Source: Bacteriovorax sp. Seq25_V (GTDB lineage: Bacteria; Bdellovibrionota; Bacteriovoracia; Bacteriovoracales; Bacteriovoracaceae). From it: a DNA stretch of 64,000 bases. The translations under genes and the position numbers were made by a program. This document shows, piece by piece, positions 1 to 9,092 of the stretch. Where the stretch lies: contig NZ_AUNI01000010.1 in the NCBI RefSeq assembly GCF_000447795.1, positions 62,001-126,000 of the forward strand. The letters run 5' to 3'. Below the pieces are notes generated by a model. The model had not been told where the DNA came from and ran no database searches. It saw only the letters and a list, made by a program, of their open reading frames with translations. How positions within the stretch are numbered: the first letter of the stretch is position 1; each line of letters starts with the position of its first letter.

Positions 1-131
1 TCTATAGAAATATTAAACCTTGGAGAATGACGAGAATTGTTTTCGGTGCAACACAAGTAATTGAATTTGAGGCCGGAAAACTAAAGGGCGATCTTAAGGT
101 CGGAGAAGAGTTAGAGTTATGTATAAATTAG
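1..131 (+). CDS. C-terminal fragment of an unidentified protein
   Basis: The frame is open from the window edge to a TAG at 129-131 and encodes about 42 residues, ending GEELELCIN. The next gene starts inside it at 119, a 13-nt overlap that suggests co-transcription and translational coupling with the FHA cluster. The fragment is too short to assign to a family. A short internal ATG at 27 is unlikely to be the true start because the frame continues upstream to the edge. Confidence 0.6.
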   Translation, partial: YRNIKPWRMTRIVFGATQVIEFEAGKLKGDLKVGEELELCIN

Positions 132-1684
132 TTGTAGTCGCAGGAAAACTGCGCGGAACAGAGTATGAGCTTGCAGAGGGAGAAAATACTCTTGGGCGAT
201 CGGACGAGTGCACAGTTCACTTTCCAGTAGAAGGTGTTTCTAAAAAGCATTTATCTATTTCTGTGACTGGTGATGTTGCCTACATTAAAGATCTCGGTAG
301 TGCTAACGGTACTTTCGTAAATGGGAAAATCATTAAGCGAACTACTGTGAAAAATGGAGATAAAATCGCTCTTCCAGACACCATACTTCAGGTTGTTCAA
401 GTTAAAGAAAAAAAGAAAATTATTAAGAAGAAAATAAAAAGTGAAGATGATGATGAACCAGACTTCTTAACTGGTGGTGATATGCCAGAGAATGTCGCAG
501 GTAAGCTTATTTGGCTCTTTAAGTATCGCTTCATGTCTATTATCCACGGAATTAACAATGAATATGAATGGCGTATATTAATTGCCATTTTACTATTTAT
601 CTTCGTTGTCGTTAACGTAACACTAACTATCTTGCCTGTTTTAAAAACAAGTAAGGCGCTACTTCTTTATGAAGTTGCTAAAAGAGGCGAGCATTATGCG
701 GATCAGATCAAGAGAATGAACAGGAAAGCCCTGTCTATTAAAGATCTTGATCGAGTTGATACATCGTTTTTAGAAGCAAATAACATGGGGATTGTTTCGT
801 ATGATCTCTTCGATATTAGTGGACGAATTGTTAGACCACTTAGTCGCTTGAATCAATATATTGATGACCCTTTTTCCGCACAAGTTAGACAGTGGGCTGA
901 AGCAAATCCTCGAAACATCGATAATGGGTTTGTTGTTCGACTAGAAAATAATGAAATTGGTATTGGACAGGTCATCAAGGCTCCAAACATGAAAACAGGT
1001 GAATCTGATATTGTTGGTGTTATTGCAATTCGATTTAAACCTACATCAATTACAGAAGAGGCAACGAAAAGCCAGGTTGCATACTTTGAGGCTCTAATTA
1101 CATCATTTATTGCATCGATTATTTTCTTTGCGATTTTATACTATCTAACACTACGACCACTGGAAGAGATGAAGTTTCAGATTGAAGAGTCGTTAAGAGG
1201 CAAGCGTAGAACACTTGAAAGTCAGTTTTTGTGGGGAGAGCTATCTCCATTAAGATCATCTGTGAATACAATTTTGCAGCGATTACGTGAGCTACAAAAG
1301 GATTCTATGGATGATGATTTTACAGAATTAGAAAGTGATGAAACTTATGTTGCTTCTCTTTATGAATTTATGCAAGGGGCAACAGGTCCTGTGTTAATTC
1401 TTAATTCAGAGAAGAATCTCTCTCATATTAACGGGCAAGCAGAGGACATTACAGGGATTAGGGAATCTTCATCTCTGGGAATGAGTTTGCTCGATGTCGC
1501 AAGAGAAAAAGGTTTTGCTGCCACGGTGATGGAGCTATGTGATGCATCTGGTGAGAATGGTGGAACTTCACAACATGGAGAATATGAACTTGCTGGACAT
1601 CCATATAGTATCTATACGGTAAGTCTAATTGGAAAAGATAATTTTCCAAAAGCATTTTACGTAACGTTTGTACAAGAGGGTTAA
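119..1684 (+). CDS. FHA-domain transmembrane sensor-like protein
   Basis: This 521-aa protein starts with a canonical FHA phosphothreonine-binding domain (about residues 5-95). The binding-loop signature is intact: GRS at 26-28, SKKH at 41-44 and NGT near 63. A basic/acidic linker leads to a first membrane helix (about 152-174), a region of about 150 residues predicted to be periplasmic, and a second helix (about 327-347). The cytoplasmic C-terminus (about 410-521) looks PAS-like (LILNSEKNLSHINGQAEDITG). The layout resembles a sensor with two membrane helices and a periplasmic loop, but there is no kinase, cyclase or methyl-accepting domain. It probably recruits threonine-phosphorylated partners to the membrane and links them to a periplasmic signal. 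It is first of five co-oriented genes ending with a phosphatase and a receiver protein. The FHA domain is certain; the sensory role is inferred. Confidence 0.88.
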   Translation: MYKLVVVAGKLRGTEYELAEGENTLGRSDECTVHFPVEGVSKKHLSISVTGDVAYIKDLGSANGTFVNGKIIKRTTVKNGDKIALPDTILQVVQVKEKKKIIKKKIKSEDDDEPDFLTGGDMPENVAGKLIWLFKYRFMSIIHGINNEYEWRILIAILLFIFVVVNVTLTILPVLKTSKALLLYEVAKRGEHYADQIKRMNRKALSIKDLDRVDTSFLEANNMGIVSYDLFDISGRIVRPLSRLNQYIDDPFSAQVRQWAEANPRNIDNGFVVRLENNEIGIGQVIKAPNMKTGESDIVGVIAIRFKPTSITEEATKSQVAYFEALITSFIASIIFFAILYYLTLRPLEEMKFQIEESLRGKRRTLESQFLWGELSPLRSSVNTILQRLRELQKDSMDDDFTELESDETYVASLYEFMQGATGPVLILNSEKNLSHINGQAEDITGIRESSSLGMSLLDVAREKGFAATVMELCDASGENGGTSQHGEYELAGHPYSIYTVSLIGKDNFPKAFYVTFVQEG

Positions 1685-1690
1685 CCTTAA

Positions 1691-2674
1691 ATGAGTAAAG
1701 CGCCTGTTAAAATTACTAAAGACTTAACACTTCCAGAGACAGCTGGGGTGTATCATCGTGTCGTTTGTATGACAGGAAAGAATAAAGGTCTTTGTTATTA
1801 CCTTAATGGTAACCGAATGGTTATGGGGCGATCTAATAAGGCCGATATTCAAATTCTAGACACTCAAGCATCAAGAGAGCACGTCGAATTATCACGTGTT
1901 GGAAAGGATATCGTCCTTACTGATCTTGGCTCACAAAATGGCGTCGTAGTTAACGATCTCGATGTGAAACAGCACAAGTTAAAAAATGGCGACAAGATAA
2001 TAATAGGCTCGACAGTTTATAAGTATTCTATTCTCGATATTATGCCACTCGCTCTAGTTGAAGATGAAGACGATGATGAAGAAGAGGAAGAAGAAGTTGA
2101 AGAAGTAAAGTCTAAGGTAAAGAAGTCAAAAGCGAAGCCTAAGAAAAAGAATAATTTAATGTTGATTATTCTTATTCTTGCTGCTGCTTTTTTATTCCTT
2201 CCTTCAGATGAATCTGGTGATGCAACAAAGAATGCAAAGAATAATTCAAATACCACACCTTTTATAGAGGGAACAAAGAAGACTACGAGTAAGAAGTCTG
2301 ATGTGGAGAAAGAAGTTGAAACAAAGGTAGAAGCTTATATTCATCGTGGTAGGAGAGAGGCGAGAGAAGGGAATTACTTCAGAGCGATGGAGGAATTTGG
2401 TGTTGCTCTAATGCTAGACCCAAATAGTGGGGATGCTGCTTTTCATATGAATAGAGCTAAGCAGAGGTTAGATGAGAAAATCGAAGTTATGTTCTTACAG
2501 GCAACAAAATATAAAGACTCTTTGAAATTTCATCAGGCTTTAATGACATATTGTAGTGTCGTAAAGTTACTAAAAGATTATCCAGATGATGAAAGATTTA
2601 AAGAAGCCGATAAAAATGTAAAAGATATGGCAACTAAACTTGGAAAGGATGAACGTGATAATCACTGTTTCTAA
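1691..2674 (+). CDS. FHA-domain protein with single TM and TPR-like C-terminus
   Basis: The protein has 327 aa. An FHA domain (about residues 25-115) retains GRS, SREH and QNG. It is followed by an acidic run, a Lys-rich run and one membrane helix (LMLIILILAAAFLFLP, about 155-171). The remaining C-terminus is predicted to lie outside the cytoplasm and is helical and TPR-like (AREGNYFRAMEEFGVALMLDPNSG). The gene begins 6 nt after the preceding FHA gene and its 3' end overlaps the next one, so the three FHA genes form an operon. Its architecture matches the second half of the downstream protein, suggesting divergence from a common FHA-TM-TPR ancestor. No enzyme domain is visible. A role as a phosphorylation-responsive scaffold is inferred. 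Confidence 0.87.
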   Translation: MSKAPVKITKDLTLPETAGVYHRVVCMTGKNKGLCYYLNGNRMVMGRSNKADIQILDTQASREHVELSRVGKDIVLTDLGSQNGVVVNDLDVKQHKLKNGDKIIIGSTVYKYSILDIMPLALVEDEDDDEEEEEEVEEVKSKVKKSKAKPKKKNNLMLIILILAAAFLFLPSDESGDATKNAKNNSNTTPFIEGTKKTTSKKSDVEKEVETKVEAYIHRGRREAREGNYFRAMEEFGVALMLDPNSGDAAFHMNRAKQRLDEKIEVMFLQATKYKDSLKFHQALMTYCSVVKLLKDYPDDERFKEADKNVKDMATKLGKDERDNHCF

Positions 2675-4877
2675 AAATGGAAATATTCTACATAAAATTG
2701 AATTAGCTTCATTTGTAGTTAAAGGGCAGGCGTCTACCTTCTATATAGGTAGGTCAAATGAATGTCACGTAATTTTAGATGATCAAAAGATATCACGACA
2801 GCAATGCCAACTGAGTTTTGATGGCAAAATATGGAAGATTCGTAATTTGTCAGATTATGTTGATGTCACTGTTAATAATGCTCAAATATATTCAGAAAAT
2901 ATTTTAAATAATGGTGATCTACTTAAGGTCGATGAATTCAGTCTCACTTTTGAGTTTGAATCAGCTCATAATATTCAAGAGACACCAGAAGTTATTGATG
3001 AAGTTGATGACAGTACTGAAAATACCGCTGTCATTGAAGATCGTACCGAAACGATACAAGAGGATTTTAGTGCTGAGGATGATGGAACTTTAACTGTTGC
3101 AGAAGAGCCAGTTGATTACACCGAAGCCTTAGACGATACAGTAGAAGAGGAAGCACCTCAAACGCTAGATGATTTTGACCAGTCATTTGATGAAAGTGAA
3201 TTAACTGAGAATAACTTTGAAACCCCTAGTGACGAGACCATGGGGGAGGATGAGATGTTAGATGATTATGCGGATTCATATGATGATGAGTACGCAGTCG
3301 ATTCCTATGACGATGATGAGGGAACAAAGGTCTTAAGTGGATTTGCCAAGTTTTCATTAGAACTCTTTGGTGAGTTTGCCCCATACGACACTTTTAATAT
3401 TGAAGATTCTGAAGTTTTTATTGGTCGTGACCCAAAGAAGTGTAAGATCGTTCTTGCTGATCCAGAAGTTTCATCAGTTCACGCAGTACTTCGTAAAAAT
3501 AATATTACCTGTACATTAGAAGATTTACAGTCTGGAAACGGGACAATACTTAACGGAAAAAGGATTAACAAAAAAGATATCACAAATGGTGATGAGTTTA
3601 TTATCGGTGGGACAACATTTACTGTCCGTATTGGAAGCGAGTTCATCGATAGTCAAAAAGGCATGTTGATGCCTGTTGAAGAAAACCAAGTCGTCGAAGT
3701 TGAAGAAATTGTCGAAGTCATGGATGGTGACGATGCCGATTTTGACGGGGGAGAGGGTATTGACTCTAGTTCACTTGGCGGAAATAGTTCGTTATTCTCG
3801 AAAGAGGCACTTAAAGATCCTCAAAAGAGAAAGAAGCTCTTGATATATGCTGTCGTCTTAGTTGCCTTGTGGATTTTCTTGGATGATGGTGAGCAACCAG
3901 CTACTGAGACAGCAAAAAAAGCAAATGCCAAAAAGAATGAGAAAGTAGTCGAAGCTCAGAAACCTACTGAATCAAAGTTGACACCTGAGCAGGCCGCACA
4001 GGCAGAATCTCTTTATCAACTAGGGCAAGCCTTTCTTGTCGAGGGGAAGTATCCCGAAGCAATAGCTGAGTTTGAAAAGCTATTTTTGATCAAAAAAGAT
4101 TATAAAGAAGCAATTCAGTTAAATCAGCTTGCCAAGGAAAAACTAGCTCAGCTTGAAAAAGCAGAGCTAGAGAGACGAGCAGAAGAAGAACGCGCAATTA
4201 GAAAGAAGAAGGTACAAGAGCTACTTGAGAAAGCAGAAGTTGCAGTTAAAGAACGAAATGTATCATCTGCAGAAAATCTGTTTGTGAAAATTCGTGAAAT
4301 TGATCCAGATAATTACGATGTAACAAACTTAGAAATCGATTTAAATGCATGGAAAAAAGAAAAGGCGGAAAAAGAATTAGCTGAGGCCCAAAAAATTGCT
4401 GAGAGAAAGCGAATGGTTGATTCTTTAGCACCTGGTAAGGCTTTATATCTCAAAGAAGAGTGGTATCGTGCAATCGGCGAACTCGAAAAGTTCTTAACGA
4501 TTAAGAGTATGGATGAGGATCTTATTAAAGAAGGGACTGACATGCTTAAAGAATCTAAGGCAAAGCTTGGAGAGGTCGTAGAGCCTCTGCTTGGGAAAGC
4601 ACGTTCTTTGAAAGAAGGAGAAGATCTAAAAGGTGCCTATAACGTATACAATGAAATTTTAAAATATGATCCGACTTCTGTTGAAGCATTAAATGAGATG
4701 GATGATATTAAGTTCACTCTGACTTCGAGGGCGCAAAAAATATATCGTGAAGCTATTATTGCTGAATCTCTTGGTTTATTTGAAAAGGCAAAAGAGAAGT
4801 TTCAGGAGATTCAACAAATCACTCCTGAAGATAATGAGTACTATATTAAGTCTACTGATAGATTGAGGAATTTATGA
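2649..4877 (+). CDS. Tandem FHA-domain protein with TM and TPR/coiled-coil region
   Basis: The protein has about 742 aa. The first FHA domain (about residues 5-90) keeps GRS but has Q in place of the conserved His (SRQQ) and lacks the NG turn, so it may not bind phosphothreonine. A very acidic linker of about 140 residues follows. The second FHA domain (about 230-330) is near canonical (GRD, SSVH, GNGT). A membrane helix at about 400 precedes TPR-like and charged coiled-coil segments to the end. The start is uncertain. TTG 2640 and ATG 2649 are possible, but AAGGA sits at the best distance from GTG 2655. The 3' end overlaps the phosphatase start in an ATGA. One active and one degenerate FHA domain suggests a scaffold bridging several partners. 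Confidence 0.85.
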   Translation: MNVIITVSKNGNILHKIELASFVVKGQASTFYIGRSNECHVILDDQKISRQQCQLSFDGKIWKIRNLSDYVDVTVNNAQIYSENILNNGDLLKVDEFSLTFEFESAHNIQETPEVIDEVDDSTENTAVIEDRTETIQEDFSAEDDGTLTVAEEPVDYTEALDDTVEEEAPQTLDDFDQSFDESELTENNFETPSDETMGEDEMLDDYADSYDDEYAVDSYDDDEGTKVLSGFAKFSLELFGEFAPYDTFNIEDSEVFIGRDPKKCKIVLADPEVSSVHAVLRKNNITCTLEDLQSGNGTILNGKRINKKDITNGDEFIIGGTTFTVRIGSEFIDSQKGMLMPVEENQVVEVEEIVEVMDGDDADFDGGEGIDSSSLGGNSSLFSKEALKDPQKRKKLLIYAVVLVALWIFLDDGEQPATETAKKANAKKNEKVVEAQKPTESKLTPEQAAQAESLYQLGQAFLVEGKYPEAIAEFEKLFLIKKDYKEAIQLNQLAKEKLAQLEKAELERRAEEERAIRKKKVQELLEKAEVAVKERNVSSAENLFVKIREIDPDNYDVTNLEIDLNAWKKEKAEKELAEAQKIAERKRMVDSLAPGKALYLKEEWYRAIGELEKFLTIKSMDEDLIKEGTDMLKESKAKLGEVVEPLLGKARSLKEGEDLKGAYNVYNEILKYDPTSVEALNEMDDIKFTLTSRAQKIYREAIIAESLGLFEKAKEKFQEIQQITPEDNEYYIKSTDRLRNL

Positions 4878-5614
4878 TTGAGATTGAAAGCTATTATGCA
4901 AAAACTTTTCAGGGACCTTACCTCAATATCAATGAAGATGATATTATTGTAGATCTCGAAAGTAGACTCTTTGGAGTTTTTGATGGGTTTGGTGGCGGAA
5001 CTGTTGGTGATACAGCTGTCGCAATGGCCAGGGAGAAAGTCGGAGCATTCTTTACCAAGGTAAGTGTCGATCCTGATTCAACGATGCCATATTTCTTTAG
5101 TCCGAATTATTTATTAGAAACAAATTGTTTAATTAATGCCCTTGAGATTGCACATGCAACGCTTATTAATACAAATAAAGATAGACCAATGAATGAAAGA
5201 GCTGGTGTAAGTTGTCTTGTTGGTATTGTGAGTGAAAATATCCTGAGTCTAGCATCAACTGGAAATTGTGCAGGCTTTTTATATCGTGGAAATAAAGTTT
5301 CAGTAATCTCACCACCAGATACAATCACGCCAATTGGATCAATTGAAAATAATATGACAAATAGGACATTCCCTCTTTCTGGACTTGGTTTATTCGAAAG
5401 ATTAATGCCAAAAGTTTGGGAAATTAGTGTGCGAAAAGGTGATAAGATCTGTCTTCTGACAGATGGTGTTTATTCACGACTTGCTACTGATGATATTAAA
5501 ACAATTATTGAATCAACAATTACAGATGAACTAAACATAGTGAAGAGATTATTTAGTGTTTCTAACGATAGAGGTAACCTAGATAATCAGTCGGCTATTG
5601 TCATAACTCTTTAA
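4874..5614 (+). CDS. Divergent PP2C-family Ser/Thr protein phosphatase
   Basis: The 246-aa protein has PP2C landmarks in order: NED near the N-terminus, FDGFGGG where most members have DGHGG, LTDGVYSRL, and a terminal DNQSAIVI carrying the metal-binding DN. These Asp residues normally bind the two Mn/Mg ions that activate water to remove phosphate from Ser/Thr. The His of DGHGG is Phe, and the GDSR segment reads GNCAG, so the enzyme is divergent and its activity should not be assumed. It overlaps the tandem-FHA gene by 4 nt, implying tight coupling: FHA proteins read phosphothreonine and this enzyme may erase it. No partner kinase is present in the window. Confidence 0.88.
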   Translation: MIEIESYYAKTFQGPYLNINEDDIIVDLESRLFGVFDGFGGGTVGDTAVAMAREKVGAFFTKVSVDPDSTMPYFFSPNYLLETNCLINALEIAHATLINTNKDRPMNERAGVSCLVGIVSENILSLASTGNCAGFLYRGNKVSVISPPDTITPIGSIENNMTNRTFPLSGLGLFERLMPKVWEISVRKGDKICLLTDGVYSRLATDDIKTIIESTITDELNIVKRLFSVSNDRGNLDNQSAIVITL

Positions 5615-5671
5615 TTCTTTGTTGATTAGACGTCTATTTTAGGCAACAATAATAACTGGAGTTATTAATTT

Positions 5672-6832
5672 ATGACAAAAAAAATAATCGTTGCTGATGA
5701 CAGCCAAACAATTCAAAAAGTAATTAAAATCACCTTCGGGAGTAAGGGATATGAGCTCATTTCAGTTCTAAGTGAGAGTGAGCTTTATAATAAAATCTCA
5801 TCTGATGCTGACTTGCTACTTCTTGATTTTAGTCTGTCTGAAACAAAATCTGGATATGAGCTAGCAAAGGCTGTTCGTGAAAAGAATAAAACGATTCCAA
5901 TAATGGCCCTCCTAGGGACATTTGATACTATCGATGAGTCGCAATTTGTTGATTCCGGTTTCGCTGACAAAGTTGTAAAGCCATTTGAAACAGATAAATT
6001 TATACGTAAATGTGAAGCTCTTCTAAGTGCTGAGGTTGAGACTGCTACTGAAGTACTGGAAGAAGAGTCTGATGATGAGACTGATTTTTCTGATTGGGAT
6101 ATCAATTCACCTCAGGTTAAAGAAAGTGAAGCTGAAATTGAGGAGCTTGAAGAGTTCTCTGCTGATGCTTCTGATGAGATTGATTCAAATGACCTTGATA
6201 ATGAACTTGGAGGTTGGGGATTTAGTAAAGATGACCTAGCAGCAAGGGATTTAACAAATGATTATCCTGTATATCCTCCAGTAATCGAAGAGTCTAAAAA
6301 TATTGCTTCAAAATTCTTGTCAGCAAATACACTTGTTGAAGAAGTTGAAGATGAAGACTACACAGACTCAGAGGATGAAGTTACAAAAGAAATTTCTCTT
6401 GATGAGCTAGAGTCTCTTGATGCTGGTGATAGCCATGATGAGTTAGAAGCCCTTAGTGAAGAAGATATAGAATCATCTGATTTTTGGTCAGTTGATGAGG
6501 TTCTTTCTGAGCCAGAAGAGGTTTCTCTTATAGCAGAAGAAGAAATTGATTATGAAGAAGAGGAAACTGAAGCAGAACCTCTTGTTAATAACGATTTTCA
6601 CTACAATGTAATGGAGGGCAATAGTTCTCCAATGGTTGGGCTTTCTACTGAAGAGCTTAAAGAGGCATTGAAAGAAGACCTTTCTCCAATTGTTCATAAG
6701 TATGTTGATCAATACTGTAGAGAAAATATTGAAAAAATCATGTGGGATATTATTCCTGATCTAGCAGAAAATATTATTAAAAAAGAGCTTAAAAATATTA
6801 GTAAAGAGGTTTTAAGCTCTATTGATAATTAG
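5672..6832 (+). CDS. Receiver-domain protein with acidic linker and conserved C-terminal helix
   Basis: The 386-aa protein has a CheY-like receiver (residues 1-120) with the acidic pair D9/D10, candidate phospho-acceptor D52 and K103. The usual Thr/Ser after beta-4 appears to be Leu (IMALLGT), so the phosphorylation switch may be altered. About 200 residues of Glu/Asp-rich linker follow, then an amphipathic C-terminal segment of about 55 residues (DQYCRENIEKIMWDIIPDLA...). From memory, similar W-x-(V/I)-(V/I)-P-(D/E)-L-A-E endings occur in other deltaproteobacterial receiver proteins. There is no DNA-binding output. The layout recalls polar or motility hubs such as RomR and FrzS, but only by analogy. 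The last 21 nt overlap the convergent biotin ligase. Confidence 0.85.
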   Translation: MTKKIIVADDSQTIQKVIKITFGSKGYELISVLSESELYNKISSDADLLLLDFSLSETKSGYELAKAVREKNKTIPIMALLGTFDTIDESQFVDSGFADKVVKPFETDKFIRKCEALLSAEVETATEVLEEESDDETDFSDWDINSPQVKESEAEIEELEEFSADASDEIDSNDLDNELGGWGFSKDDLAARDLTNDYPVYPPVIEESKNIASKFLSANTLVEEVEDEDYTDSEDEVTKEISLDELESLDAGDSHDELEALSEEDIESSDFWSVDEVLSEPEEVSLIAEEEIDYEEEETEAEPLVNNDFHYNVMEGNSSPMVGLSTEELKEALKEDLSPIVHKYVDQYCRENIEKIMWDIIPDLAENIIKKELKNISKEVLSSIDN

Positions 6833-7495
6833 AGAGCCTGAGTAAATCTTAAGCTCTTTGTTATTGTTTTCAATAATGGCCTCTCCTGCGGGGCCAATTC
6901 CTTTAAAGATTCCATCAACTCTATCGTCACCATCAAGAATTGTAACTTTTTTTCCAAGGTGAACACAATTAGCATTCCAATCTGTAATTATCTGAGATGG
7001 TTCCATACGATTTTGCAATATGAATTCGTATATTGCTTTAGGTAGTGTTTCAAATTCAGTATCATTTAAAACAGCAGATGAGATTTCACCTTTACCTGTT
7101 TTATATTCTTCATGCTCTTCACCAACGCTCTGGCCCCAATTAAGACCAACTCCCACGATTGCAACTCCATCAATAAGTTGAATTAAGATTCCTCCACACT
7201 TATTGAGGTCTACAGATAGTAAGTCATTTGGCCATTTAAGTTTAACTTTTTCGCTGTCAATAAACTTGATCAGGAGTATGGCAATTTCTAGTGATGTGAG
7301 GGTTAGAACTTTTGATGGCGCAACCTTAAATGAAAAAGCTAGTGAGTTAGAAAATGAATCCCATTTGTTGGAAGAGCGCCCACGCCCTTTTGACTGATGT
7401 TTAGCACTAACTAGAAAATGTTCGGGTGAACCCTCGAGGTTTTCAATTAGATAGTCTTGAGTTGAGCTAATTGTGTCAAAATGTAGGTGTTTCAT
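6812..7495 (-). CDS. birA: Biotin--[acetyl-CoA-carboxylase] ligase
   Basis: The 227-aa protein is the catalytic core of BirA. It activates biotin to biotinyl-AMP and attaches it to the biotin carrier protein of acetyl-CoA carboxylase in the cytoplasm. The signatures are SSTQDYL near the N-terminus, [12 protein letters not shown] (the biotinyl-AMP loop), LKWPNDLL with the catalytic Lys, CGGILIQ, and GVGLNWG. There is no N-terminal winged-helix domain, so this is a monofunctional ligase that does not repress a biotin operon. It is divergent from rph and overlaps the receiver-protein gene by 21 nt tail to tail. Confidence 0.95.
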   Translation of the reverse strand: MKHLHFDTISSTQDYLIENLEGSPEHFLVSAKHQSKGRGRSSNKWDSFSNSLAFSFKVAPSKVLTLTSLEIAILLIKFIDSEKVKLKWPNDLLSVDLNKCGGILIQLIDGVAIVGVGLNWGQSVGEEHEEYKTGKGEISSAVLNDTEFETLPKAIYEFILQNRMEPSQIITDWNANCVHLGKKVTILDGDDRVDGIFKGIGPAGEAIIENNNKELKIYSGSLIINRA

Positions 7496-7553
7496 GGTGA
7501 CTCTGTTTATGTTAGAATTTCTTGTCTTTAATAATTATCAGCCTGAGGAATTT

Positions 7554-8261
7554 ATGTCACTAATTAAACGATCTGTACCTAGAGAAATCAAATTTCAAAA
7601 AAATATCAATCCTTATGCACTAGGGAGTGTTATTGCTGAGTTCGGTAATACGAAAGTTCATATTACTGCTACAATGGAAGATGGTGTCCCTCCATGGCTT
7701 AGAGGTCAAAATAGAGGCTGGGTAACGGCTGAATACTCAATGCTTCCAGGATCAACACATACAAGAAGTAGAAGAGAAGTTGGAAAACTTGGTGGCAGAA
7801 CTCAAGAGATTCAACGCTTAATCGCAAGAAGTTTAAGAGCAGTTATTGATTTAGAAAAATTAGGGGAAAGAATAATTACTCTTGATTGCGATGTTCTGGT
7901 AGCTGATGGTGGAACAAGGACAACATCAATTTCTGGAGCATACGTTGCACTAGAGTTAGCAATAAAGAAACTAATGAATGATGGTGTGATTACTGAAAAT
8001 CCAATTAAAGACAGTCTTGGGGCGCTTAGCATTGGGATTAATAAAAATGGTGAAGTTATCGCAGATTTAAATTACGAGGAAGATTCAAGCTGTGAAACAG
8101 ATATGAATATCGTAATGACAGGAACTGGAAAGTTCGTTGAAATTCAAGGTACAGCAGAGGGAGAACCATTTTCAAGCGAAGAGCTAATGGCCCTAATTGA
8201 TTGTGCAAAGACTTCCCTGGTACATGTATTTGAAGCACAGAAAAAGGTTTTAAGTGAATAA
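7554..8261 (+). CDS. rph: Ribonuclease PH
   Basis: The 235-aa protein is the phosphate-dependent 3'-5' exoribonuclease that trims tRNA 3' ends. Family hallmarks are [34 protein letters not shown] (phosphate and RNA binding) and [19 protein letters not shown] chose ATG 7554 over upstream in-frame starts because it has a good Shine-Dalgarno (TGAGGA at 7544-7549) and because the family begins with a short lead before the R-P-R-E-I-KF motif. Its stop overlaps the GTG start of rdgB, the common rph-rdgB pairing. A tRNA gene lies just downstream, the type of substrate it processes. Confidence 0.97.
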   Translation: MSLIKRSVPREIKFQKNINPYALGSVIAEFGNTKVHITATMEDGVPPWLRGQNRGWVTAEYSMLPGSTHTRSRREVGKLGGRTQEIQRLIARSLRAVIDLEKLGERIITLDCDVLVADGGTRTTSISGAYVALELAIKKLMNDGVITENPIKDSLGALSIGINKNGEVIADLNYEEDSSCETDMNIVMTGTGKFVEIQGTAEGEPFSSEELMALIDCAKTSLVHVFEAQKKVLSE

Positions 8262-8859
8262 GTTTGTACTTGCGACAGGTAATGCTCATAAAGCAGAAGA
8301 ATTCGCAAAAATTTTTAATCCTGAAGTTTTGGAAATTTCGGCAGCCCCTGAAAAGCTCGAGGTTGTCGAAGACGGTGTGACTTTTCATGAGAATGCTTTA
8401 AAAAAAGCCAAGGCTTATTATGACAAATTTAAAACGCCAATTCTTTCTGATGACTCTGGAATTTGTGTGGCGGCCTTGCCAAATGAGTTAGGAATTCACT
8501 CAGCTCGTTTTGGTGGAGATGGCCTAACTGATAAAGACAGGGCAATGCTTCTTCTTGAGAAGATGCAAGACGAGAAAAATAGGGAAGCCTATTTTGTTTG
8601 TGTTCTCTGTTTTTATATCGATGAAAATAACATTTATTTCTTCGAAGGAAGAATGGAAGGCCAGATTAGTGACACCTATACTGGGGAGCATGGCTTTGGA
8701 TATGATCCAGTTTTCAAACCCTTAGCCCATGAAAGTGATAAGACAATCGCCGAGTTAGCTGAGTGGAAAGATGATAATTCCCACAGGGCAAAAGCTTGTA
8801 AGCAGGCTGAAATATTTTTTAGAGAAAGAAATTGCCAAAACGGAAAAGATAAATTATAA
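8254..8859 (+). CDS. rdgB: XTP/dITP diphosphohydrolase (HAM1/RdgB)
   Basis: The 201-aa protein cleans the nucleotide pool by hydrolysing dITP, XTP and related non-canonical purine triphosphates to monophosphate and pyrophosphate. It begins with [13 protein letters not shown], the family's T-x-N-x-x-K substrate-binding motif, and contains [23 protein letters not shown] and [11 protein letters not shown]. The GTG start at 8254 overlaps the rph stop by 8 nt. The length is typical of the family. It may be co-transcribed into the tRNA-Pro gene 22 nt downstream because no terminator separates them. Confidence 0.96.
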   Translation: MNKFVLATGNAHKAEEFAKIFNPEVLEISAAPEKLEVVEDGVTFHENALKKAKAYYDKFKTPILSDDSGICVAALPNELGIHSARFGGDGLTDKDRAMLLLEKMQDEKNREAYFVCVLCFYIDENNIYFFEGRMEGQISDTYTGEHGFGYDPVFKPLAHESDKTIAELAEWKDDNSHRAKACKQAEIFFRERNCQNGKDKL

Positions 8860-8881
8860 ACTAATCTCACAATCTTAATGT

Positions 8882-8959
8882 CGGAGCGTAGCGCAGTTTG
8901 GTAGCGCACTTGCTTTGGGAGCAAGGGGTCGGAGGTTCAAATCCTCTCGGCTCCGACCA
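8882..8959 (+). tRNA. tRNA-Pro (anticodon UGG)
   Basis: The cloverleaf has D arm GCGC...GCGC, anticodon stem CTTGC/GCAAG around loop TTTGGGA (anticodon TGG), T arm GGAGG-TTCAAAT-CCTCT, and an encoded CCA at 8957-8959. The acceptor strands CGGAGC and GCTCCG pair well, but the 3' strand contains one more base (CGGCTCCG) than a standard 77-nt tRNA-Pro, so one base may bulge at position 66. Its 3' end and trailing sequence are repeated twice downstream. Confidence 0.93.
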
Positions 8960-9092
8960 TTCTTTCCCAGTTCATTTTTAATATTACACGAACACAAATG
9001 GTCTTAAAAATATAGCGCTAACGCTTATATTTTTAGTTTTCGTTCTTACGCATCTTTGCGCCAAAGCCCGTTGGCCTTTGATCGCAAGATGT
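8950..9092 (+). repeat. tRNA-tail tandem repeat, unit 1
   Basis: This 143-bp unit starts with the last bases of tRNA-Pro (GCTCCGACCA) and its trailer TTCTTTCCCAGTTC. It then contains two hairpins. One is AT-rich with a GCGCTAACGC core (about 9007-9035). The other is a long imperfect palindrome (about 9049-9092, arms CATCTTTGCGCC.AAAG and CTTTGATCGCAAGATG). It is followed directly by a near-identical unit. The organisation resembles the repeats distal to E. coli tyrT. Confidence 0.88.
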
